The notes below the pieces were generated by a model, which saw only the letters and a list, made by a program, of their open reading frames with translations, was not told where the DNA came from and searched no databases. Positions 45,216 through 53,086 of a stretch of DNA of 64,000 bases are shown here, piece by piece; position 1 is the stretch's first letter; every line of letters begins with the position of its first letter. The position numbers and the translations under genes are program-made. The DNA is taken from contig CP049781.1 of NCBI GenBank assembly GCA_011082265.1, positions 62,001 through 126,000 on the forward strand, read 5' to 3'. The DNA comes from Candidatus Lachnocurva vaginae (lineage in GTDB: Bacteria; Bacillota; Clostridia; Lachnospirales; Lachnospiraceae).

Positions 45216-45692
45216 ATGAAAATTAAAAGAAAGATTCTATCCGTATTTTTTGCTATGGTAATGTTATTAACAATACTATCAAGAACTATTAACGCAGGTA
45301 ATAGAACTACTATCTATGATAAACGAGGGTTGGTAGTTATTTATGAAGCATAAGATGGGGCTAAATCGTATCCACATTTACATTTTTACAAAAATAAAGC
45401 TCCATTTTATTGTTTGAGATTGGATAATCTTCGACCTTTTGATGGAACAGATAGAAATAAGAATAAAGTTCCAAAGAAGATTATGAAAGAGGTTATGCAA
45501 CATCCAAAAGTTAAACCATATGTAATTAGTCAATTTCCTGCAGTAAATAGTCAATGGGTAAAAGTGATTGTAAAACCTTTGTTTGTAGCTGGAGCGGCTG
45601 TACTAGTTGTAGTGGCTGCGGTCAACATATTTACTGGTTCAGTGGATGATGTAGTGGTATGGGCAGTTTTAGCTGCTGCAATTAATTATTAA
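45216..45692 (+). pseudogene. Secreted protein gene interrupted by one nonsense codon
   Basis: From ATG 45216 a signal peptide (KIKRKILSVFFAMVMLLTIL) leads to KRGLVVIYEA and an in-frame TAA at 45351. The same frame then runs on uninterrupted, DGAKSYPHLHFYKNKAPFYC and beyond, to a Val/Ala-rich hydrophobic end and TAA at 45690. The whole would be about 158 residues: signal peptide, small domain, C-terminal membrane-active-looking segment. It resembles in plan the secreted protein at 43.6 kb. Family not recognised. Confidence 0.6.
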
Positions 45693-45717
45693 GTTCAGAT
45701 AAAACTGAACTTTTTAT
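45691..45717 (+). terminator. Rho-independent terminator
   Basis: AAGTTCAG (45691-45698) pairs with CTGAACTT (45705-45712), followed by TTTATTT. It closes the interrupted secreted-protein gene. Confidence 0.85.
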
Positions 45718-45892
45718 TTATGCAAAAGGTAAGATAAATATATTGAATAGAATTATAGGAATTAAGGAATCTTGCTCAATAGATAATATATAGAAGTGCT
45801 TACGGATAAAAATAAAATATAATAGTTTTTGAAGAGAGATAGCAAAAAATGTTATCTCTTTTTCTATTTTTAAAATTGAAAAAGGAGAAAAT

Positions 45893-46219
45893 ATGAACAA
45901 CAAATTAGAACTACAAAAAGTAAAGAATAACATTAAAGAATTACAAGAAGAACAAAAAAGCTATGAAAAAGAGTTACAACAATTAGAAAACAGACAGAAA
46001 GAAATTGAGAAAAAAGAGAAAATTAAAAAGAAAAATTTACGAACAAAAAGACTTGTTGAAAGAGGAGCCATTCTTGAAAAATATTTAGAGATTGATGGAG
46101 AAGAATATAGCAATAAAGAAATTGAAAATATTATTTTTAGAATGATAAATACGAATGAATGCAGAAGAATTGTTGCAGAAATTAAAGCAAATAAAAATCT
46201 AAAAAGTGAGGGAAACTAA
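45893..46219 (+). CDS. DUF3847 domain mobilization-associated protein
   Basis: A 108-residue, highly charged protein. Residues 1-50 are a Lys/Glu/Gln coiled coil, followed by NLRTKRLVERGAILEKYL, the characteristic DUF3847 (MobC-like) motif, and NKEIENIIFRMINTNEC. Such proteins are encoded just before the relaxase in Firmicute mobilizable elements and probably act at oriT. It has AAAGGAG upstream. Here oriT-like DNA follows it but the relaxase gene is gone. Confidence 0.85.
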   Translation: MNNKLELQKVKNNIKELQEEQKSYEKELQQLENRQKEIEKKEKIKKKNLRTKRLVERGAILEKYLEIDGEEYSNKEIENIIFRMINTNECRRIVAEIKANKNLKSEGN

Positions 46220-46310
46220 GATAAAAATAAAATGTTGTTTTAGGCGTTGGCTTAAAAGACTACCAATCAAAAAAATAATAAATGAGCGTTTTGAAATGAC
46301 ACAATTTTGA

Positions 46311-46363
46311 AAGCCGATATACATTAACAATGAAGTTGTTTTAGTATGTCGGCTTAATTTTTT
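46311..46363 (+). terminator. Rho-independent terminator after DUF3847 gene
   Basis: AAGCCGATATAC (46311-46322) pairs with GTATGTCGGCTT (46344-46355), one G-T wobble, then AATTTTTTT. Confidence 0.85.
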
Positions 46364-46380
46364 TACTCATTTCAAATTGT

Positions 46381-46566
46381 CATTATCAAGGGCGAACGAA
46401 GTGAGTTTATATACCCTTGATAATGTCAAAGCGAATGATTTTAAACCAGTAACTTCATTGCTCCACGCAGGGGTAAAAGCTCCGCAGGACGCAAGACACC
46501 TAAAAGGTGTATAATTGCGCCCTTAGAAAATCTAAGGGAAATTGATTAGTGAAAGGAAGTGAGAAA
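46381..46566 (+). other. oriT-like region with three inverted repeats
   Basis: CATTATCAAGGG (46381-46392) with CCCTTGATAATG (46414-46425); ACACC (46496-46500) with GGTGT (46506-46510); CCCTTAGA (46520-46527) with TCTAAGGG (46531-46538). The block lies between the DUF3847 gene and a well-placed RBS and ATG (GGAAGTGAG, ATG 46567), exactly where oriT sits before a relaxase gene in mobilizable elements. The gene after that ATG is destroyed by the IS. The call is by position and structure. Confidence 0.55.
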
Positions 46567-46570
46567 ATGG

Positions 46571-47641
46571 GGCTTATAGGACAAAAACCGTTGGTGGTTA
46601 ATCCCAATAAACAGGATAATTAGATGGTCGATGTAGTTCTCCCCAAACAACTGCATCTCCCCAACTAGGAAGGCTTTTATCTATTTTTTCTCTTTGATTA
46701 AGTTTTCTATAAATATCAGCAATACTTTCATCCGTAGGCATTAAATCTAGTATTTCAGATGTTAAAAGCGGCTTTGGTGAATGCATATAGCACCACCAAA
46801 AGACCGCTTTTATTCTTCTATCTATTGATAATCCCCTATGATCTCGAAGCATTGCTCGTAGCCTTGAATTCATACCTTAAATTCTGTTATTAGTTGATGG
46901 TATAGATATATCGTTTGATAAATATGTAAACATATTTCCTTCATTTAAAAGCCTTATGATAGAGTTCTTAGCTTTTACAAGCCTGTCATGCGTAGGTCTT
47001 GTATTTCCCATTTCATCTATAGTTACTTCGTGTAAAAATTTATCATATTTTTTTACCCATTCTATAAATCTATTTTTCCATTCAAAGGCTTCTTTTTCGG
47101 TATTTACGTACAATAAATCCTTTGCAAGCATATATAATTCCATTCCTGCCGCCGTTTTTGGTCTACTCGTTGTATAACGCTTAATCTGACAAAATATATG
47201 AAATTGGCCAAATATCCCAAAATTTCGATGTTTTTCTTCTAAATGTCCTTCCATTTCCGGGCATACTGTCCTGTGTTTTTCTGCTAAAAAGCCAATTTAA
47301 AAAGCTCTTTAATTGCTTCGCATCATTATCTATTTTAGGCGTTGTTATTGATGAACATTGCTTTTAAAACCACCTTTGAGTTCCTGATTTATTCTTCCCG
47401 TATTTTATACAAGTATTCCCGCAAATAGAGCATTTTACATTCTTCATTATATCTTCCTCCGAAAGTCTATTTTTATAAGAAGATATAACCTTAATTTACA
47501 TTGATATTTCAATACTTATCGGGGTTTTTACCAACTCGTTTTGTCCACCCGAAAATCTGTTAAAACAACTTAAAAGTGCTGTACGTATTGAAAGATCAAT
47601 ACATACAGCACTTTTTACCAACGGTTTTTGTCATATAAGCC
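46571..47641 (-). mobile_element. IS1249-type insertion sequence, internally deleted
   Basis: Terminal inverted repeats are 46571-46595 (GGCTTATAGGACAAAAACCG...) and 47617-47641, 24 of 25 positions complementary. Total 1071 bp. The single transposase gene on the minus strand is broken. No 8-bp target duplication is seen (GAAAATGG on the left, TGAATTTA on the right), which suggests an adjacent deletion after insertion. The left end lies one base after the ATG of a lost gene. Confidence 0.88.
46598..47447 (-). pseudogene. IS1249-family (IS256-related) transposase, defective
   Basis: On the minus strand, GGAGGAAGATATA precedes ATG at 47447. The N-terminal zinc ribbon (KCSICGNTCIKYGKNKSGTQRW) is followed by a stop and then FLNWLFSRKT and RTFRRKTSKFW. 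The frame then jumps to HIFCQIKRYTTSRPKTAAGMELY; homologues have the catalytic-Asp region between these, so about 90 residues are missing. Another stop precedes GMNSRLRAMLRDHRGLSIDR and RIKAVFWWCYMHSPKPL, the recognisable family C-terminus. It cannot be active. Confidence 0.85.
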
Positions 47642-47642
47642 T

Positions 47643-47684
47643 GAATTTAAAAATGATGAAATAAAAGAGCTTTTAAAATATTAG
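47643..47684 (+). pseudogene. hslO: Probable 3' remnant of hslO
   Basis: Directly after the IS inverted repeat, EFKNDEIKELLKY and a stop codon can be read. Hsp33 proteins end with a YxF-acidic-EIxxLL pattern after the last zinc cysteines, and the 5' part of hslO lies 5.7 kb upstream in the same direction. The segment is only 13 codons, so the assignment rests on position plus pattern. Confidence 0.5.
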
Positions 47685-47689
47685 AAAAA

Positions 47690-47728
47690 AATGCTATGTA
47701 TATAGTAAATATATACATAGCATTCTTT
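47690..47728. terminator. Bidirectional terminator
   Basis: AATGCTATGTATATA (47690-47704) pairs perfectly with TATATACATAGCATT (47710-47724), with T/A-rich flanks. It lies between the hslO remnant (+) and the SGNH gene (-). Confidence 0.9.
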
Positions 47729-47731
47729 ATA

Positions 47732-48817
47732 TTAATAGATAACATTATTTCTTATAAAGTCTGCCCAAAAGTTACAGCAGTTTCCTTTTAAATGAAGTTC
47801 ATCTTCAGAATATGCAGCAAAAAGATTTCCATCTTTATCACAAACAGCAGGATTCGGGTCTAGATAGAATATGCTTCTTCCGTTTGCAAGCTGTGAAATC
47901 GCCTTATTTCTCTGAACAAGATTAGTGTTGTTAAAGACTGGGCTTGTAGAACTTTTACCTATTCCAACATGAAGGGATGCAACGATGAATATTAGTGCGT
48001 TAGGCTGCTTTGCACGAATATCTTCTATTATCTTTCTATAAGCGTTGTAGTAATTTATAATAGGAGAACCCATTTCATTTATACCAAGAGAAATATATAT
48101 TTTCCCATAAGTGTGAGTACTTAAAAGTGTATCAAGAACGGTAGTAGTTCTTTCTCCATCTACACCGACATATTCGATCTGTCTTGTAGGAAGATTAAAT
48201 ATGTTGGTAGATTCTCTGCAGAAAAAATTAGTTTTTCCATTTAAGTTACTATAAAGCTTAATTCCTACCATTCTTGAATCGCCAATAAAGAGTGCATCTT
48301 TGAAATATGAATCATCTTTTGCTTTGGTCAAATTCTTTAAAATGTTATTTTGTACAAATTCCCCTTTTGTATCTGTGTTAAAAATGTAGGAATCGTCAGC
48401 CATAAGCGTTCTGTCTGCTATTCCATAATCTTTTGCAGGCATAACAGGATTACTGCTTGTAACTGAAACTTGTACATGCTTTGCATTCTTTTTATTTTTT
48501 AAAACTTTAACAACTTTAGGCCTTTTTACAATATTAGTAGGGATAACTGAATCCTGCTTTGTAATCTTATCTTTTATGCCGAAAAGTGTTATTGCAAAGA
48601 ATGGCTCTTTTATAAGATCTATATCTTTATATTTTTTTAAAAATGTAAAACGCCCAATAAATCCCACGATACTCATAACAATAAGAACCATGCATATTAT
48701 GGAAAAAAGAGGCATCTTTGAAAAAGATTTTTTAATAAGACCGACAAAAATCGGGGATCCCGAATCCAAAATCGGGTCATACGGTTTAAACGGCTTTTGC
48801 TTATTATTTCTATACAT
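47732..48817 (-). CDS. Membrane-anchored SGNH-family hydrolase/acyltransferase
   Basis: A 361-residue protein with one N-terminal TM helix (~residues 37-57), a basic/Ser-rich stalk, and an extracellular SGNH domain. Block I is LFIGDSRMVG (nucleophile Ser), block III GINEMGSP, and block V DELHLKG (Asp-His). The gene starts 14 bp after an MBOAT gene. MBOAT/SGNH pairs (AlgI-AlgJ, PatA-PatB) move acyl groups across the membrane and attach them to a polymer. So this is probably the transferase or esterase of a polymer O-acetylation system. Confidence 0.85.
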   Translation of the reverse strand: MYRNNKQKPFKPYDPILDSGSPIFVGLIKKSFSKMPLFSIICMVLIVMSIVGFIGRFTFLKKYKDIDLIKEPFFAITLFGIKDKITKQDSVIPTNIVKRPKVVKVLKNKKNAKHVQVSVTSSNPVMPAKDYGIADRTLMADDSYIFNTDTKGEFVQNNILKNLTKAKDDSYFKDALFIGDSRMVGIKLYSNLNGKTNFFCRESTNIFNLPTRQIEYVGVDGERTTTVLDTLLSTHTYGKIYISLGINEMGSPIINYYNAYRKIIEDIRAKQPNALIFIVASLHVGIGKSSTSPVFNNTNLVQRNKAISQLANGRSIFYLDPNPAVCDKDGNLFAAYSEDELHLKGNCCNFWADFIRNNVIY

Positions 48818-48831
48818 ATAACACTCCTAAA

Positions 48832-50262
48832 TTAGAAACTGAAATACATAAAAGCATTACCTTGTGAACTAACTGCATAGTACATACTTAATAAGAAAAG
48901 AGCTAAAAGAAAAATTATAACTAAAGGATTTTTTCTCTTTTCATATATAAAATTATATACAAAAGGTATGCACAAAATAATGGATGCCGTAAAGTAAGGC
49001 CAATATATCTTTAAATAATTTAAATAATCCATTTTAATTAAAGTTTTCCCTATATTAAAGAAAGGAAAAAGTCTTGCAAAGTAGACGGACATTAAATGTA
49101 AATCTGAAATTGCAAAAATAACCCAGGTTAATGGGATTAAGATAAATACATTAAGATGTCCTAAAATAGGGAAATGGCTTATCAAATCTTTAAATACAAA
49201 TTTTTCTAAAATGATAAAAATTCCGAGAACAAGTCCCCAAATTAAAAAGTTTATATCTCCACCGTGCCAAAGTCCGGTGATTGCCCAAACAATAAGAAGG
49301 TTTAATATAGTTCTCCCTTTTCCTCTTCGACTTCCTCCCAGAGGAAAATATATATAATTTTTAAACCATGTTCCCAGCGTTGCATGCCATCTCCTATAAA
49401 AATCTGAAATATCTGCTGCTGCATAAGGGTGATTAAAGTTTATTATATTTTTAAATCCGAGCATCATGCCGATTCCTGAAGCAATGAGAGAATATCCCCA
49501 GAAGTCGAAATAAAGCTGAAATGTATATGAAAATGCACCGAGCCACGCAAGAGGTGTAGATATATTTTCATATCCGACTTTTAAGATTTCATTCCAAAGA
49601 ATTCCGATTCTGTCGGCAAGAAGAACTTTCATGGCAATACCTATACAGGAAAGAACAACGCCGTCTTCAAATTTCTGAAGCGAAAATACTCTGCCGCGAG
49701 GACGCGAAAAATCTCCGTCTTCATATTGCATGATAGGTCCCTCTGCTATTTGCGGAAACATTGTAAAATATGCAGCTGTACGAACAAAAGTAGGATTTAC
49801 TTTTATAACTCCCATATATAAATCCGCTTGATAAGAAATCATTTTAAAGATGTAAAAACTTATTCCTAGAGGAAGAAAGAAAGTTCTCGAGTGATAAGTC
49901 AAAACCTTAAATGTAATTAAAACAAGAGCATCAATGCAAACTATAACGGATAAAAGAACTTTTCTTGACAAAATTCTTTCCTTGGACATAATAGGCGGTT
50001 CGATAGTCCTTTTTGTAAGAGAATCGACTGTAGGAAGAATTTCTGTTGTCATTCCTCTATTTAAAAGCAGAGCTAGGCCGATATAATAATTGATTATAGT
50101 AAGTATTACGAGAAGGAGAGCCATTTTTTTATCTCCATAAGCGTAAAATAAAATACTTCCTATAAAAAGAATTGCATCTCTGAATTTTGAAGGTGCAAGA
50201 TAATAAACAATTAAAAATATTGGTAAGAACCTACCAATAAAAAACATATTTGTAAATGCCAT
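48832..50262 (-). CDS. MBOAT family membrane-bound O-acyltransferase
   Basis: A 476-residue protein with about 11 TM segments. FSRPRGRVFSLQKFEDGVVL, FWGYSLIASGIGMMLGF, YAAADISDFYRRWHATLGTWFKNYIYFPLGGSRRG and ITGLWHGGDINFLIWG, with the catalytic His in GLWHG, match AlgI/DltB-like enzymes. It would pass acyl groups from acyl-CoA to the outside for the SGNH protein encoded next. The polymer (peptidoglycan, wall glycan or exopolysaccharide) is unknown; the glycan cluster at 1-8 kb is a candidate. Confidence 0.93.
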   Translation of the reverse strand: MAFTNMFFIGRFLPIFLIVYYLAPSKFRDAILFIGSILFYAYGDKKMALLLVILTIINYYIGLALLLNRGMTTEILPTVDSLTKRTIEPPIMSKERILSRKVLLSVIVCIDALVLITFKVLTYHSRTFFLPLGISFYIFKMISYQADLYMGVIKVNPTFVRTAAYFTMFPQIAEGPIMQYEDGDFSRPRGRVFSLQKFEDGVVLSCIGIAMKVLLADRIGILWNEILKVGYENISTPLAWLGAFSYTFQLYFDFWGYSLIASGIGMMLGFKNIINFNHPYAAADISDFYRRWHATLGTWFKNYIYFPLGGSRRGKGRTILNLLIVWAITGLWHGGDINFLIWGLVLGIFIILEKFVFKDLISHFPILGHLNVFILIPLTWVIFAISDLHLMSVYFARLFPFFNIGKTLIKMDYLNYLKIYWPYFTASIILCIPFVYNFIYEKRKNPLVIIFLLALFLLSMYYAVSSQGNAFMYFSF

Positions 50263-50361
50263 AACAATATCCTTATTGCAAAAAAATATTAAAAAATGTT
50301 CGAAAATATTGAACGTATGAATTATAACATAGGTAAATAAAAAAAAAAAAGGAAAATACTA

Positions 50362-50388
50362 TAAAGTTTTTTAAGATACCTCCGATAG
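50362..50388 (+). promoter_or_regulatory. Sigma-28 (FliA/SigD) promoter for flgM
   Basis: TAAAGTTT (50362-50369), exactly 11 bp, TCCGATAG (50381-50388). The class 3 flagellar consensus is TAAAGTTT-N11-GCCGATAA, so only the outer -10 bases differ. It lies 61 bp before flgM. Confidence 0.85.
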
Positions 50389-50449
50389 ATATATTGAAAG
50401 AAGTTAAATCTTTCAGAAGACAGACATGGCATAGGAAGGAGAAAATACT

Positions 50450-50722
50450 ATGCGTATAGAAGCTTATAATCAGGTTTCACAATTGTATAAGACTCGCAAG
50501 TCCGCTCTTAAAAAAGGTGTATATAGCACTAAAGGAGCAAATAGAGACGAAGTTTCAATATCATCATTTGGTAGAGACCTTCAGGTTGCAAATAATGCAG
50601 TAAAAGAAGCTTCGGATGTAAGAGAAGATAAGGTAGCATCACTTAAAAAACAGATTGATGATGGAACTTATAATGTAAGCACATCAGATTTTGCAAGTTT
50701 TCTTATGAGCAAATTACAGTAA
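50450..50722 (+). CDS. flgM: Anti-sigma-28 factor FlgM
   Basis: A 90-residue, mostly helical small protein. RDEVSISSFGRDLQVANNAV is the typical FlgM start of the sigma-binding part, and VASLKKQIDDGTYNVSTSDFASFLMSKL is the conserved C-terminus (VxxIKxxIxxGxYxxxxxxIAxKLL pattern). It holds sigma-28 inactive until the hook is done and it is exported. The gene is itself preceded by a sigma-28-like promoter, giving autoregulation. Good AAGGAG site. Confidence 0.9.
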   Translation: MRIEAYNQVSQLYKTRKSALKKGVYSTKGANRDEVSISSFGRDLQVANNAVKEASDVREDKVASLKKQIDDGTYNVSTSDFASFLMSKLQ

Positions 50723-50740
50723 GAAAAGTGAGGGCTTATT

Positions 50741-51253
50741 TTGACGGGATTAATTTGTGAACTCGGTTCTGTCTTAACCAAAGAAACTGAGCTGTATACT
50801 GAAATCTTGAACCTTAATAAAGAAAAAAGAGAAGCCGTAATAGAAAGAGATTCTGATAATCTTGAAATGATTACGGGAAGGGAAGAAAAATTTATAAGTA
50901 ATCTTTCAGCTCTTGCAAAAGAAAGGGAAAAGATCCTTTCAGATATAGCTACAGTGCTTGGTAAAAATGAGAAAAAAATTACAGTAAGTGATGTAATTGA
51001 GGCTTTAGAAGGCAAAAAGAGCGAGCAGAAAGAGCTTATAGAAAAAAGAGATAAGCTTTCTAAAGTTGCAGGAGAACTTAGATATTGGAATGAACAGAAT
51101 CAAGAGCTTCTTAAAACTGCACTTGAGTTAGTTGATTTTGATTTAACGCTGTTTCGAAGTGTAAAGCAAGCTCCTGAAACAGCAAATTATAATAATAAAG
51201 CATATAATACCGGTGATCTGCTTGGAAGCAGTGGCTTTGACACGAAGCAATAG
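50741..51253 (+). CDS. flgN: Flagellar chaperone FlgN
   Basis: A 170-residue helical protein. LICELGSVLTKETELYTEILNL, KREAVIERDSDNLEMITGREE and LTLFRSV near the C-terminus match the FlgN family. It binds FlgK and FlgL subunits in the cytoplasm and delivers them to the export gate; both clients are encoded just downstream. It starts with TTG, with GAGGG upstream; 18 bp after flgM. Confidence 0.88.
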   Translation: MTGLICELGSVLTKETELYTEILNLNKEKREAVIERDSDNLEMITGREEKFISNLSALAKEREKILSDIATVLGKNEKKITVSDVIEALEGKKSEQKELIEKRDKLSKVAGELRYWNEQNQELLKTALELVDFDLTLFRSVKQAPETANYNNKAYNTGDLLGSSGFDTKQ

Positions 51254-51331
51254 GAGAAAGGATTCCCTACCGGACAGAATACTATTACTTAAATAGATTG
51301 ATACATGGCATGAATAGATAGAGGAGTAATT

Positions 51332-53068
51332 ATGTCTAACGGATTTGGGAGTCTTTATGTAGGATCATCGGGTCTTAGAGGGGCACAGAATGGGCTTAAC
51401 ATTTTGTCTAATAACCTCGCAAATATAGCAACACCCGGTTATGTTCGCCGGAGAGTCATCTATGAAGATGATGTTTATAATTCTTTTGAACGTGTGGCAG
51501 TCTCGAAACAGCAGACTGGCATGGGCGTTAACATCGGAGATGTTATTCACGCAAGAGATTTCTTTCTTGATCAATCCTATAGAAAAGAATCATCAAGAGC
51601 GTCTTTTTATACTACAGGGTATGATGCCGCACTTGAAGTACAGACGCAGCTCCAGGAAACGAATGGAGAGGCTTTTAAAGATGCAATTGCGGATCTTTAT
51701 GGAGCTTTTGCAGAATACGCAAAGGCACCGGGAGATACTGTTAATCAAAACCTCGTTATTCAAAAATCGGAGCTTTTTTTAAGTCGATCTGAAGAAGTTT
51801 ATGATGGTCTTAAAAATTATCAATACACAATCAATACAAAAATAAGAAATGATGTTAATAGAATAAATGATCTCGGGAAAGAGATAGCGAAATTAAATAA
51901 AGAAATAACAAGAATAGAAGCAGGAAAACGTGAAACTGCAATGGACTTAAGAGATTTAAGGGATAAAGATCTTGATGAGCTTTCTTCTCTTGCAAAGATT
52001 TCCGTAAGAGAATGTGTAAGCGGAGCTGTAAAGGTAAGACTTGAAGGCTCAGAATTTATTGATGAAGTAAATTATAGCGAAATTAAACTTAAGGAAGATA
52101 AGGTGACAGGATTTTTAGACCCTTATTGGAAAGACTTATCGGACCCTTTAAATGAACAATATTACATGGTATTTAATCCTACGGATGCGGATCCTGCACT
52201 TAATTCTGATATGGGAGAAGTAAAATCTCTTCTTCTTGCAAGAGGAGATGGAATTGGAAATTATACAGACATAAAATATTTAACATCAACAGATTATGAT
52301 AAAGGCATAGGAAAATCGATAGTAAAAAATGCTCAGGCTGAGCTTGATAAATTAGTTAATACAATAGTAACAAGAGTAAATGATCTTCTTTGCCCTAATA
52401 AGAACTTCAATCCGAATGAGCATGGAGGAGTTACTGAAGGAATCGATGAAGACGGTAAAAAGCTGGTATTAACAGCAGATACAAAGATTCTTGATGAAAA
52501 AAATACTCCAGTAGGAGGAGATTATAAATTGCCTCCGGATGAACTTTTTGTAAGAAGCGGATCTAAAAGATATAAGAAGATTACACTTAAAAATGGAGAT
52601 AAAGTTTACGCATATCAGGATGAAAATATTCATGATTTATCTACATGCTACTCACTTAACAGTCTTAATGTGAATAAAGACTTAACGGAAAATCCAAGTC
52701 ATCTTCCGCATTTACAGCAAAATGGAAATATCGATTACACACTCGGTGCAAAAATTAATGCTATATGGGAAGTTAATGAATATACTTTAAATCCTTCGGA
52801 TGTATCACCTACAACACTTTTAGGATTTTATACAAAGTATATAGGAGAGCTTGCAACTACAGGCTCCGTATATAAAACTACAAGTGAGAGTGTTGAAGGA
52901 ACTAAGAAAGCTATAGACCATAGCAGAAATGGAGTCGTAGGTGTAAGCTCTGATGAAGAGCTTGTAAGTATGGTTAAATATCAGAATGCATATAATGCAT
53001 CAAGCAGATATATAAATGTAGTAAATGAAATGATTGAGTATTTACTCAGTTCACTTTACTCAAAGTAA
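51332..53068 (+). CDS. flgK: Flagellar hook-associated protein FlgK (copy 1)
   Basis: A 578-residue protein. The N-terminal D0 rod motif GSSGLRGAQNGLNILSNNLA / NIATPGYVRRRV and the C-terminal SMVKYQNAYNASSRYINVVNEMIEYLLSS are FlgK signatures. It makes the hook-filament junction. It is followed 18 bp later by a second FlgK-like gene with quite different middle domains, so the two probably form separate junction rings or alternate subunits. RBS GAGGAG. Confidence 0.88.
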   Translation: MSNGFGSLYVGSSGLRGAQNGLNILSNNLANIATPGYVRRRVIYEDDVYNSFERVAVSKQQTGMGVNIGDVIHARDFFLDQSYRKESSRASFYTTGYDAALEVQTQLQETNGEAFKDAIADLYGAFAEYAKAPGDTVNQNLVIQKSELFLSRSEEVYDGLKNYQYTINTKIRNDVNRINDLGKEIAKLNKEITRIEAGKRETAMDLRDLRDKDLDELSSLAKISVRECVSGAVKVRLEGSEFIDEVNYSEIKLKEDKVTGFLDPYWKDLSDPLNEQYYMVFNPTDADPALNSDMGEVKSLLLARGDGIGNYTDIKYLTSTDYDKGIGKSIVKNAQAELDKLVNTIVTRVNDLLCPNKNFNPNEHGGVTEGIDEDGKKLVLTADTKILDEKNTPVGGDYKLPPDELFVRSGSKRYKKITLKNGDKVYAYQDENIHDLSTCYSLNSLNVNKDLTENPSHLPHLQQNGNIDYTLGAKINAIWEVNEYTLNPSDVSPTTLLGFYTKYIGELATTGSVYKTTSESVEGTKKAIDHSRNGVVGVSSDEELVSMVKYQNAYNASSRYINVVNEMIEYLLSSLYSK

Positions 53069-53086
53069 TGAAAGGGAGCGTATTAA

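Larger units (their letters stand above)
41962..47641. mobile_element. Decayed mobilizable element inserted in hslO
   Basis: About 5.7 kb between the truncated hslO and its probable 3' tail. Contents: large serine recombinase pseudogene, XRE regulator, a bacteriocin-like gene pair, several broken ORFs, DUF3847 protein, oriT-like inverted repeats, and an IS1249-type element at the right end. Genes here have weaker coding organisation and many nonsense codons. The left limit is set by where Hsp33 similarity stops, the right limit by the IS inverted repeat; no clean attachment-site duplication is visible. Confidence 0.75.

Noticed and set aside
42024..45692. Recoded stop codons (read-through) in the element
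   Set aside because: TGA, TAG and TAA are all affected, the recombinase also has a frameshift and a deletion, and chromosomal genes use all three as ordinary stops. Pseudogene decay is simpler.
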